This document shows, one piece after another, positions 56,750 through 64,000 of a stretch of DNA of 64,000 bases. Source of the DNA: JAWLHK01 sp041690355 [NCBI: bacterium]. Its GTDB lineage: Bacteria; J088; JAWLBW01. The translations under genes and the position numbers were made by a program. Numbering within the stretch: position 1 is the first letter of the stretch; each line of letters starts with the position of its first letter. The stretch lies in NCBI GenBank assembly GCA_041690355.1, contig JAWLHK010000008.1, positions 1-64,000 on the forward strand, written 5' to 3'. The notes under the pieces are model-generated. The model ran no database searches. It had not been told where the DNA came from and was given only the letters and a program-made list of their open reading frames with translations.

Positions 56750-58516
56750 ATGTTCCGGTTTCTTATGGCCTTCATGCTGTTTACCACTGCCTGCGCAGCA
56801 GAGCCTGAATCCCACTCGGCACCCCCGCCGACGCCGGAGCCTGCGCGGGAGGGATCCCTTGTCGTCATCCCTGCTGCTGCCGAGGTCGGTCTTGAAGAGG
56901 GCTATATCTTTCGCGCCTACGTCACCGGGCCCACCGATCCGGGCACGGTCTGGAAGATCCGCGAAGGGGCTGCCGGGGGCTGGATTACCCAGGGCGGCTA
57001 TTACAGCGCTCCCATGACCGCGGGGGAGTATCATCTGGACGTCCACAGCACCGCCTTTACCGACATGACGACGACCGTGACCATCCGGGTTCGGCCTCGC
57101 CTTGCCTGGCCCCGCGTCGTCAATCCGAATCCAGGGCAGAGCGTCCAGATCAAGCCGTTCATGCGCGCCGCCGGCGGGGAGCTGCAACCCGTGCCCGACC
57201 CCGTTTTTCGTGTTCTCGAGGGAGACGGGGGAGGCACGGTAACCTCTGACGGCACGTATACTGCGCCCGGGAAACCGGGAACGTACCGGATCGAAGTCAG
57301 CTCGGCCACGCACCGGATTTTCGCGGGGCTTATCACCGCCAGCGTTCCACCCCGACCCGTGTGGATGACGCGAATCACTGCTCCGCGTGTTCACATGACG
57401 GGGGTCGCTGCCACCGCAGACGGTCACACGCTCGCGTACGGAACAGACGGGGCGCTGGCTTTGTTCGGCGAGGATGGCGAGCCCTACCGAAGCTGGAAGA
57501 TGACAGACGCCGATTGGACGCAGATTCACGGCCACCACGAAAATGCAGACGGCATGATGCTTCTCCTTGGGAACGAGACGCCGGATACGCTGGTATCTCT
57601 TGACCGGCAATGGAACATCCGCTGGACCAGCCGGATCCCCTATACCTTTCTTGGCGTCAGCATGACCACGGCAGAGAATACCGCGTTCGTGTCGAGCAGC
57701 TGTAACTGGCAATACTGTTACGATTCGATATTCGGGGAGTTGAACGGTTCGGGCAGCCTCCTGTGGGCCCGAAGACTGAGCCTGACCTATCAGAGCGTCA
57801 TGGAATCCGACGATCAGTTCGTCCTGGTAGACCCGAACGGCATTTCCGTCTCTACATTTGCTCGTGATGGATCGCCGCTCAAGCAAAAGTCGTTCAAAGG
57901 GCGTGAGATACCCGGCTATTACTCACGCGCAAGCCGGGTCGGCGGTGGGGCCGCTGTCTATTCAGACAAGGGGATGGACCCGCTGTCGATGGCGCTTCTG
58001 ACGGGTGATGGGGAGATGGCGTGGTGGGTTGAGTTCCTGGTCAACGGTCAGCCCGTTCGAGGCAGAATCGAGGCTGTCGATCAGACCCCCGAAGGGGACA
58101 TTGTCGCCACCGGGACCCTGATGGAAGAGGTGTGGGTCAAGCACTACTATTCGAAATGGATTGCGCGTATTGCTTCGGACGGAACTGTGCTCTGGGCGCG
58201 GCGGTTCGGCGTCGAATTTCCTTACGCTGATCATTCACTGAGTCTCGCTGTCGACGATGTGGGGCTCATTCACTTCAGCTATCGCGATTGGAGCGGGCTC
58301 AACCTCGTGGGTCGCATCCCCCCGGATGGCTGGCTTGCCATCCCCGGCGACGCCGAGGTTGACATGGTTCCGCTCACGCTGTCGACAAGGCCCATCGAAT
58401 GGGAGCAGCAAGACTGGGGCCTGCCATACGTCTGGAATGCCTATTTCACGTCGGTTACGGATGATGCCCTGACGATTACATCCTTCACCCCGGATTACGT
58501 CCGCATTGCGCCTTGA
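56750..58516 (+). CDS. large array lipoprotein B3
   Basis: A 588-residue paralogue of B1 (MFRFLMAFMLFTTAC lipobox; WITQGGYYSAPMTAGEYHLD; TVTSDGTYTAPGKPGTYRIE; propeller with WIARIASDGTVLWARRFGVE). The first ~215 residues are closest to B1 (nearly identical phrases such as FRAYVTGPxDPGTVWxIREG). GAGG lies 5 bp before ATG. Confidence 0.75.
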   Translation: MFRFLMAFMLFTTACAAEPESHSAPPPTPEPAREGSLVVIPAAAEVGLEEGYIFRAYVTGPTDPGTVWKIREGAAGGWITQGGYYSAPMTAGEYHLDVHSTAFTDMTTTVTIRVRPRLAWPRVVNPNPGQSVQIKPFMRAAGGELQPVPDPVFRVLEGDGGGTVTSDGTYTAPGKPGTYRIEVSSATHRIFAGLITASVPPRPVWMTRITAPRVHMTGVAATADGHTLAYGTDGALALFGEDGEPYRSWKMTDADWTQIHGHHENADGMMLLLGNETPDTLVSLDRQWNIRWTSRIPYTFLGVSMTTAENTAFVSSSCNWQYCYDSIFGELNGSGSLLWARRLSLTYQSVMESDDQFVLVDPNGISVSTFARDGSPLKQKSFKGREIPGYYSRASRVGGGAAVYSDKGMDPLSMALLTGDGEMAWWVEFLVNGQPVRGRIEAVDQTPEGDIVATGTLMEEVWVKHYYSKWIARIASDGTVLWARRFGVEFPYADHSLSLAVDDVGLIHFSYRDWSGLNLVGRIPPDGWLAIPGDAEVDMVPLTLSTRPIEWEQQDWGLPYVWNAYFTSVTDDALTITSFTPDYVRIAP

Positions 58517-58562
58517 CGGCCGCGCGAACGCCAAGACGAACCCGGTCGAAACGAGACCACTC

Positions 58563-59294
58563 ATGAGACGATCTTTCCAACATATTCTTTTCGTCCTTCT
58601 GCTCTCCTCCTGCGGCGGCGTGCAGGCCGGCAACCCCGTGGGCCCGGGCCGCTACTCGCTCACCGGCACGGTGCTCTCGCTCGAGGGGAACGATCCGCTG
58701 CAGCGCACGGTGCGGGTGGTGGGTAACGGCCTGGATCGAAAGACCGCATCCGACGCGGATGGCGCTTACCGGATTACCGACCTCGAGTCGGGAACCTACA
58801 GCATGTCCGTCGACGGAAAGCATACCGAGACCGTCGTCGTCGAAGAGGATACGGTGAAGAACGTGGTCCTTCCGGTCCCGGCCGCGCCGAAGAACTTCCG
58901 CTTCGTCGAGATCGGCGTCCTCAACGGCCTGTGCCTGCTCTGGGACGATGTTTCCGGCGTCGAGGCCGGGATGCGCATCGACGGGCCGCTCCCCTTTGAG
59001 ATCCACACCAACTACGAAGGGTTGCGGCAGAGTATCGAGATTGGCGATCCCCAGGTGCGCGAAGGGCTTGAGACCCGCGCCGCCGCGGCGTGGAACGAGA
59101 GCGTGCCGGGCACGTATGTGCTGACGGCGTACAACGAATTCGGCGATTCGGCGCCCGTGTACCTCGAAATCTACGGCTACGCCGTCTCGGACGTTCCGCT
59201 TTTCGAGCGCGATCCCTACGAGCCGACCGTAGACGAGCAGAGATGTCTGGAGACGGCCGCCGACGCGAACCCGCGTTTCCTCGAGAGCCGGTAA
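58563..59294 (+). CDS. small array lipoprotein A3
   Basis: A 243-residue paralogue of A1 (MRRSFQHILFVLLLSSC lipobox). About 130 bp at its 5' end (58606-58735) are almost identical in DNA to A1 (51679-51808), from CTCCTCCTGCGGCGGCGTGC onward, while the remainder diverges. This points to recent gene conversion or a recent partial duplication. Confidence 0.75.
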   Translation: MRRSFQHILFVLLLSSCGGVQAGNPVGPGRYSLTGTVLSLEGNDPLQRTVRVVGNGLDRKTASDADGAYRITDLESGTYSMSVDGKHTETVVVEEDTVKNVVLPVPAAPKNFRFVEIGVLNGLCLLWDDVSGVEAGMRIDGPLPFEIHTNYEGLRQSIEIGDPQVREGLETRAAAAWNESVPGTYVLTAYNEFGDSAPVYLEIYGYAVSDVPLFERDPYEPTVDEQRCLETAADANPRFLESR

Positions 59295-59311
59295 CGAAAA
59301 GGAGCCCCATC

Positions 59312-61042
59312 ATGAAGCACATCCGCATTTTTCCTTTCGCACTCCTGCTCGCGTTTGCGGCCTGCGCGGCTGAGGATACCGCAACGCCCGCAGCGCGCAC
59401 GCACGGAACCATTGTCGTGCAGCCGGCGGCGGCCGAACTCGGCTTCGGAGAAACGGTCGCCTTTCGCGCCCGGGTAACCGGCCCCACCGATCCGGGTACG
59501 GAGTGGAGCGTGCGCGAAGGCGCTGCCGGCGGGGTGGTGCAGGCCAACGGTATCTACACGGCGCCGGCCGTTGCGGGCGAGTACCATCTGGACGTGCGCA
59601 GCCGCGCGCACCCCGAGCTCGTGACGACGGTGGCCGTGGTCGTTCGCGGGCGGCTGGCGCATCCGTGGGTAGTCAACCCGTTGCCGGGCGAGGGTGTGCA
59701 GCTCGAGCCCCGCGTGGCGATCGCCGGGCAGGCTTCCGCGCCGCTCACCGATCCGGTCTGGCGGGTCCTCGATGGCGACGCCGGCGGCAGCATTACGCCG
59801 GGCGGCGTCTACACTGCTCCTGCACACGCGGGCTCCTTCCGCATCGAGGTGGGTTCTGCTTCGCACAGCGTCTTTCCCACCATTCTCACCGCCAGCGTGC
59901 CGCCCGAACCCGTCTGGGCCCGAAGCTTCGGCGTCAAGCAGCTGAATGCGGTCGCCCTTCTCCCGGATGCGCGCACGGCGACGATCGCCGGTACGCGAAC
60001 GGGCTTCTGGGATACGCGGGCCGAGCTCGAGACCGCGTTCGTGTTCAAGGAATTTTTCTACGGCGCCTACGCGCAAGCGCTCACGTCCGACGGTTTCGTC
60101 ATTGCCTCGCGTTCGCTGGGCACGCGCGTGACGGCTTTTCACTCCGGCGGCGGCGTGCAATGGAGCACCGATCTGCCGCTGCGCGTGCACGGCCTCAAAG
60201 TGCAGAGCGGCGACGAAGTGTTCTTTACCAGCGAAGACGGACGCTACGGTCTGCTCGACGCGCGGGGCGAACTCCTCTGGGTCAAGGACGTTGCGCAGGC
60301 GCGCATGCTCGCGGGCGGCGGTCGCGACGATGAGGGGTTCACGCTCTTCGACGCCAAGGGGACGCTCCGGGTGCACCGCCTGGCGCCCGACGGATCGCCG
60401 CGCTCCCGCGTGGAATACGTGCCGCCGCGAGAATTCGTGATTGACGATTTTGAGGTGCACCCGCTCGGCGACACGTATGCCGTACGCTATATCGATCTCT
60501 ATGGGCTGACCGTTCCCGGGCTTCTGCGCTTCGGCTTCGACGGAAGTTTCCAGTCGGGCTTCACGCTCGAGCATGACGGTGCTCCGCTCGAGGGGTGGAT
60601 TACCGGCGTGTCTCAGGCGCCCGACGGCGACCTGCTGCTGACCGGCACGGCCCGGGTCCGCGACATCCTTGGCGAGTACGCCCCCTGGTTTGCACGGCTC
60701 GATCCCGAGGGGCATGTCCGTTGGGCGCATCGTTTTCACATTCCGGGCGACTCGCTCCCGTGGCTGGGCGGCGGTGCGGTAACTCCCTCGGGCATGCTGC
60801 TGCTGTGGGGAACCCAGAATGGCGCGGCCTGGATGGCCCGGGTTCCGGCCGATGGCTGGCTGGGTCTGCCCGAGAACGCGCCGCTCGCCTTGCGACGCTT
60901 CGACCTCACGACGCGCGATGCCGAGTGGTCTGCACAGACGCTGACGGCGGTCACGCCCACGGATGCCAGTCTGGATGCGGTGACGAACGCGACGGTGACC
61001 GTCTCGTCTGCGGGGTTCCCCTACACCCGCCTGACCCCCTGA
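59312..61042 (+). CDS. large array lipoprotein B4
   Basis: A 576-residue paralogue of B1 (MKHIRIFPFALLLAFAAC lipobox; VVQANGIYTAPAVAGEYHLD; SITPGGVYTAPAHAGSFRIE), the most diverged member, with a propeller (WFARLDPEGHVRWAHRFHIP). AAAAGGAG precedes ATG 59312. It ends the array. Confidence 0.75.
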   Translation: MKHIRIFPFALLLAFAACAAEDTATPAARTHGTIVVQPAAAELGFGETVAFRARVTGPTDPGTEWSVREGAAGGVVQANGIYTAPAVAGEYHLDVRSRAHPELVTTVAVVVRGRLAHPWVVNPLPGEGVQLEPRVAIAGQASAPLTDPVWRVLDGDAGGSITPGGVYTAPAHAGSFRIEVGSASHSVFPTILTASVPPEPVWARSFGVKQLNAVALLPDARTATIAGTRTGFWDTRAELETAFVFKEFFYGAYAQALTSDGFVIASRSLGTRVTAFHSGGGVQWSTDLPLRVHGLKVQSGDEVFFTSEDGRYGLLDARGELLWVKDVAQARMLAGGGRDDEGFTLFDAKGTLRVHRLAPDGSPRSRVEYVPPREFVIDDFEVHPLGDTYAVRYIDLYGLTVPGLLRFGFDGSFQSGFTLEHDGAPLEGWITGVSQAPDGDLLLTGTARVRDILGEYAPWFARLDPEGHVRWAHRFHIPGDSLPWLGGGAVTPSGMLLLWGTQNGAAWMARVPADGWLGLPENAPLALRRFDLTTRDAEWSAQTLTAVTPTDASLDAVTNATVTVSSAGFPYTRLTP

Positions 61043-61090
61043 GCTGCGCCCCTCCAGCGTCGAGCGCCCCGTTGCGGTACCATGGCGTGC

Positions 61091-62206
61091 ATGGATGCCG
61101 AACGGCTCGCCGAACTGTTGCGCCTGCCCGACGAGCGCCCGCACGTGCACGGATTTCACCCGTACCCGGCGCGGTTCTCGCCGCTGCTCGTGCGTGGGCT
61201 GCTGGCCGAGGTGCCGCCCGGTTCGCGGATCTTCGATCCGTTCGCGGGGAGCGGAACCGTGCCCGTCGAGGCCCGCCTGCGGGGCTCCCATGCGCTCGCG
61301 AACGACCTGAATCCGATCGCCGTGCTGCTCTGCCGCGTGAAGGCGACGCCGCTCGCCCCGAAGATCTTCGACGCGCTTGAGCGCGATCTGGTCTACCTGC
61401 GTAAGTACGTGGCCGGCCGCCTGGCCAGCCGCGACGAGGCCGAGCACGTGAAACTTCCGCCGGGACCGCGACTGTTCCTTCCCCATGTCTACTGGGAGCT
61501 CCAGGTACTGCTCGGCGGCATCCAGCGCGTCCGGCATCCCCACAACCGCGATATCTTTCTCGCCGCCCTCTCGTCCATCGTGAACCGGGTGAGCCTGCAG
61601 GCACGCGAGAGCCAGCCCGAGCGGCGGCTTCCGGGCGGGCGCGGCGGGCCGCGGACGGCGGTCCTCTTTTACCAGCAGGCCGAGCGGTTCATCGCCGATC
61701 TGCGGCTCTTCAGCCGCCAGGCGCGCGACGGCTCACTGCGCGTCTGGCAGGCCGACGCGCGGGACCTGGGCGGAATTCCCGATGCGACGGCCGACCTCGT
61801 GGTCACCTCGCCCCCCTACGGCGGAACCTACGACTACGCCGCCATGCACGCCCTGCGCAACGTCTGGCTCGGCATGGACTGGGGGCCCTTCGAAAAGCTC
61901 GAAATCGGCGCCCGCCGCCATCAGGCCGAGAAGGATGCGCTCGCGCGACTGCGCGCCGATCTCCAGGCGGTCTTCACCGCCCTGCGCCGGGTCGTACGCG
62001 CGGGGGGCGGCGTGTGGTGGGTCATTGCCGACGGGGTCATGGCCGGCAAGGCATACCGGGCCGAGGAGCTGAGTGCCGAGGTGGCCGAGGCCGCGGGGTG
62101 GAAGGTGGAGGCGGCCGGCGCGGTCGAGCGGCCCATGTGGTCGGAAGAGGAAGCCGATGCCTATGCGAAGCGGGCGAAACGCGAGCATCTGATGCTGTTC
62201 CGCTGA
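61091..62206 (+). CDS. AdoMet-dependent DNA or RNA methyltransferase
   Basis: A 371-residue Rossmann methyltransferase: motif I FDPFAGSGTVPVEARL (about 49-64) and motif IV TSPPYGGTYDYAAMH (about 239-253), the order of the Trm11/MTase-gamma type. SPPY implies amino-methylation (N6-adenine, N4-cytosine or guanine N2 in tRNA). No restriction enzyme neighbours it, so it is either orphan or RNA-directed. TACCAT ends 7 nt before ATG 61091, preferred over ATG 61082. Confidence 0.8.
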   Translation: MDAERLAELLRLPDERPHVHGFHPYPARFSPLLVRGLLAEVPPGSRIFDPFAGSGTVPVEARLRGSHALANDLNPIAVLLCRVKATPLAPKIFDALERDLVYLRKYVAGRLASRDEAEHVKLPPGPRLFLPHVYWELQVLLGGIQRVRHPHNRDIFLAALSSIVNRVSLQARESQPERRLPGGRGGPRTAVLFYQQAERFIADLRLFSRQARDGSLRVWQADARDLGGIPDATADLVVTSPPYGGTYDYAAMHALRNVWLGMDWGPFEKLEIGARRHQAEKDALARLRADLQAVFTALRRVVRAGGGVWWVIADGVMAGKAYRAEELSAEVAEAAGWKVEAAGAVERPMWSEEEADAYAKRAKREHLMLFR

Positions 62207-62234
62207 GCGCAGCGTTCCGGTACAATGGATTCGC

Positions 62235-62702
62235 ATGTCATCCAATGAACTGGACGCCCTGCTGCGCCGGATTCGCGAAGAGGCGGTTTCGCGCGGCCTG
62301 CTCGTTTTCAAAGCGTCGCCGCTCTGGGACGACGATCTTCTGACCACCGTCGAATGGCGCGGCGACGAATCTGACGCCGGCTGGCGTGAGTTTCTCGACG
62401 TGGCGGGGGCCCGCAAGGTTCCCATGCTGCTCGAGATCGCCCACTCGTTCGACCCCTCGGCGTTCGAGCCGACGCCCCGCGATTTCCGCGCCCGGCTCGA
62501 CCGCGAAATGCAGGAAGAATTCGAAGAACGCGATCAGATGCTCGCCGCTGCGAGCCAATGGGCCGGGCAGACCGGGCGCATCGAGATCGGGTGGATTGAA
62601 AACGGCGTCTTCTATCAGTGGCGCCGCGAGACCGACTGGTACCCCCGGGTCTGGGAGCTGGTCTCGAGTGGACCGTTCGGTTTCGACGACAGCGAAGAAT
62701 AG
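62235..62702 (+). CDS. hypothetical protein (155 aa)
   Basis: A soluble acidic 155-residue protein with alternating strands and helices (VPMLLEIAHSFDPSAFEPTP, RIEIGWIENGVFYQWRRETD). No family recognised. TACAAT ends 8 nt before ATG 62235, so it has its own leaderless-type promoter although only 28 bp follow the methyltransferase. Confidence 0.55.
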   Translation: MSSNELDALLRRIREEAVSRGLLVFKASPLWDDDLLTTVEWRGDESDAGWREFLDVAGARKVPMLLEIAHSFDPSAFEPTPRDFRARLDREMQEEFEERDQMLAAASQWAGQTGRIEIGWIENGVFYQWRRETDWYPRVWELVSSGPFGFDDSEE

Positions 62703-62800
62703 GGGGGAAGAAGCGGCCTCTGGCCTTCCCCGCCCATCGCGCCCCGGGAGATCCGCCGGGCGATGGGGCGAGTCAAACGCAGGGATCAGCGAGGAATTCC

Positions 62801-63073
62801 ATGGCGAAGATTCAGATTGAGCGGGCCCATACGATGCAGATCAGCGACGTCAAGGGCAAGGTCGACGGCATGATGGACAAGATGAAGTCCATGGGCGTCG
62901 ACGCCACCTGGCAGGGTGATGACCTGCAGCTCAACGGCCGCGGCGTGAAGGGGACGGTCAAGGTCGGCGCCGATCGGGTCGTCGTGAACCTCGACCTCAG
63001 CATGCCGGCTTCGCTCATGAAGGGGAAGATTGAAGAGAAGATCCGCCAGGGTCTCGACAAGAATCTCGCGTGA
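62801..63073 (+). CDS. polyhydroxyalkanoic-acid-system family protein
   Basis: A 90-residue protein matching the PHA_gran_rgn family pattern: IERAHTMQISDVKGKVDGMM, ATWQGDDLQLNGRGVKGTVK, then LDLSMPASLMKGKIEEKIRQ. The family is small, cytoplasmic and of unsettled role. GAGGAATTCC precedes ATG 62801. It is followed by a clear terminator. Confidence 0.8.
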   Translation: MAKIQIERAHTMQISDVKGKVDGMMDKMKSMGVDATWQGDDLQLNGRGVKGTVKVGADRVVVNLDLSMPASLMKGKIEEKIRQGLDKNLA

Positions 63074-63106
63074 CCTCATCCCCCCCTGCGCCTGAAGCGC
63101 AGGGGA

Positions 63107-63138
63107 CCCTTCTCCTTGCGAAGGAGAAGGGTTTCTTT
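63107..63138 (+). terminator. intrinsic terminator after the PHA-system gene
   Basis: An 11-bp perfect stem (CCCTTCTCCTT / AAGGAGAAGGG, loop GCG) is followed by TTTCTTT. A second stem, CCCCTGCGC/GCGCAGGGG, lies just before at about 63083-63104. Confidence 0.85.
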
Positions 63139-63139
63139 C

Positions 63140-63203
63140 CCGGTCCTTGCTTCCTGATCCGGCCCTTGCTTCTCAGGAATCAAGAATCAGGAATCAGGAA
63201 TCC
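63140..63203. repeat. CCTTGC core and AGGAATC array
   Basis: GGTCCTTGCTTCCTGATCC and GGCCCTTGCTTCTCAGGAAT are followed by four AGGAATC-type units (63173-63202), abutting the stop of the J-domain gene. Confidence 0.75.
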
Positions 63204-63764
63204 TTATTTCGCTGCTTTGAGTTCCTCGAGCTTGGCCTTGAACTGCTCGTTGGCCGGCTCGATGCCCACGGCGAGCTGCAGCTGCAGCTTCGCCCCCGCG
63301 ACGTTCTTGTTCTTGAGCGCGTCCATGGCCGCCATCCAGTAGCGCTTGCCGGGGCCGTTGCCGCCGTCGTACGTCGTGCCCCCCTGCTGCTGCCGCTTGA
63401 TCTCCTCTTCGATGGAGAAGCGCACCTTGGCCGGGTCCTCGGCGATCTGCCGATCGTAGGCTTCACGCCACTGCGGCGAGCGCAGGATATTGTAGGCCTC
63501 GGCAATCCGCTTGTAGATCTGATGGACGGCGTTGCGGAAGTTTTCGTGGGGAAAACGGAAGTAGCGATCCGGATGGTAGTCGCGCGACAGCTTGTAGAAA
63601 GCCTTCTTGACCTCGCCCTGATCTGCCTTGGGCGAGATCTCGAGCAGCTGGTAGTAATTCAGGCGCGGCAGCGCCTTCCACACCAGCTTGAGCTTGTTGA
63701 CGATCTCGGGGTCGAGTGCAGGCGCCTGCTGCAATCCGGTATCCGGCGCAGTATCGGTGCTCAT
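63204..63764 (-). CDS. J-domain co-chaperone
   Basis: A 186-residue protein with a J domain at ~36-100 (NYYQLLEISPKADQGEVKKA, HPD at 64-66, then ILRSPQWREAYDRQ) and a C-terminal helical/TPR-like tail (KRYWMAAMDALKNKNVAGAK). It stimulates the ATPase of HSP70; the overlapping upstream HSP70 gene (ATGA) is the obvious partner. No Gly/Phe or zinc domain, so it is a class C J-protein. Confidence 0.88.
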   Translation of the reverse strand: MSTDTAPDTGLQQAPALDPEIVNKLKLVWKALPRLNYYQLLEISPKADQGEVKKAFYKLSRDYHPDRYFRFPHENFRNAVHQIYKRIAEAYNILRSPQWREAYDRQIAEDPAKVRFSIEEEIKRQQQGGTTYDGGNGPGKRYWMAAMDALKNKNVAGAKLQLQLAVGIEPANEQFKAKLEELKAAK

Positions 63765-64000
63765 ACGTTGACCTTCATGCCTTCGGCCTTGGCCCGCTCG
63801 AGCTCTTCGGAAGACAGGCCGCCGCTCACGGTGATGCGCACCTTTTCTTCCTTGCCGGTACGGGCATCGCGGGCCTGGACGCTCACGAGACCATCGGTGT
63901 CGATGTCGAAGGTGACTTCAATCTTGACTTCGCCGCGGGGCGCCGCCGGAAGGCCCGTCAGCGTGAACTCGCCGAGCTGTTCGTTCTCGGCCGCGTTGCG
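63761..64000 (-). CDS. HSP70-family chaperone without C-terminal lid (3' part only)
   Basis: The last 79 codons of a minus-strand gene that begins outside the window. They encode the substrate-binding beta-sandwich (NEQLGEFTLTGLPAAPRGEV, IEVTFDIDTDGLVSVQARDA) and then stop after SSEELERAKAEGMKVNV. A normal DnaK continues ~100 residues further with the helical lid and tail. This is therefore a short HSP70 variant coupled to its own J-protein. Confidence 0.85.
   Translation of the reverse strand, partial: RNAAENEQLGEFTLTGLPAAPRGEVKIEVTFDIDTDGLVSVQARDARTGKEEKVRITVSGGLSSEELERAKAEGMKVNV

Noticed and set aside
59216-61543. 775-codon minus-strand open frame
   Set aside because: Antisense to lipoprotein B4 and the methyltransferase start, both of which have signal peptide or motif evidence.

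Overview
The window is a high-GC (roughly 65%) Gram-negative bacterial chromosome segment. Support for this comes from lipobox-bearing lipoproteins, a predicted outer-membrane haem protein, and housekeeping blocks (ffs-dnaX-ybaB-recR, rnd, pdxH, tadA). A TIGR02147-family gene and thrombospondin type-3 lipoproteins suggest a deltaproteobacteria-like lineage (Myxococcota or Bdellovibrionota in the broad sense), but the taxonomy is inference. The first 13 bases are all G, which looks like a contig-end artefact.

Layout. 0-7 kb: aldehyde dehydrogenase, Phd-type antitoxin, CxxCH outer-membrane protein, a 966-residue calcium-repeat lipoprotein and a solitary HicB. 7-14 kb: pepP, then a minus-strand block (M20 deacetylase, diaminobutyrate transaminase, M24 ectoine hydrolase, semialdehyde dehydrogenase) that reads as ectoine/diaminobutyrate catabolism. 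15-21 kb: RCC1-repeat lipoprotein, a GntR/FadR-like regulator with a split fatty-alcohol-oxidase-like pair, divergent YeeE/YedE sulfur-transport genes and a small Cys-rich protein. 22-26 kb: HicBA remnant, a ~277 bp hairpin element, and a DesT/FabR-like regulator facing a ferredoxin reductase-desaturase operon with paired operators. 28-31 kb: tRNA-Ser(CGA) and two histidine kinases. 31-37 kb: broken VapBC and an overlapping operon of beta-propeller lipoproteins. 37-44 kb: STAS-like protein, Phd-VapC, tadA, a cluster of three 25-28 residue peptides, a PAS/GAF histidine kinase, pdxH, yraN, a broken Phd gene and tRNA-Ser(GGA). 44-50 kb: SRP RNA, dnaX, ybaB, recR, a DnaQ-WYL fusion, a structured non-coding stretch and rnd. 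50-61 kb: a TIGR02147 gene followed by seven co-directional lipoproteins of two alternating families. 61-64 kb: DNA/RNA methyltransferase, PHA-system protein, J-domain protein and the end of an HSP70 gene.

Four themes cut across the window. (1) Three tandem mini-genes (39524-39926) encode closely related 25-28 residue peptides with a Y-x-K-P N-terminus and a shared DPQ C-terminus. Each is followed by a GC-rich hairpin and the last by a strong terminator; they look like orphan RiPP-type precursors. (2) Most intergenic regions are built from tandem heptamers of five families (GTGACGA, GATTGAC, GGCGCTT, GGACGTC, AGGAATC), often arranged around a CCGGCAAGG...CCTTGCCGG core. (3) Six toxin-antitoxin loci are present and none has an evidently intact, catalytically competent toxin. 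(4) At least a dozen genes have a TANNNT-like -10 hexamer ending 6-9 nt before the start codon, which suggests widespread leaderless transcription and settles several start sites.
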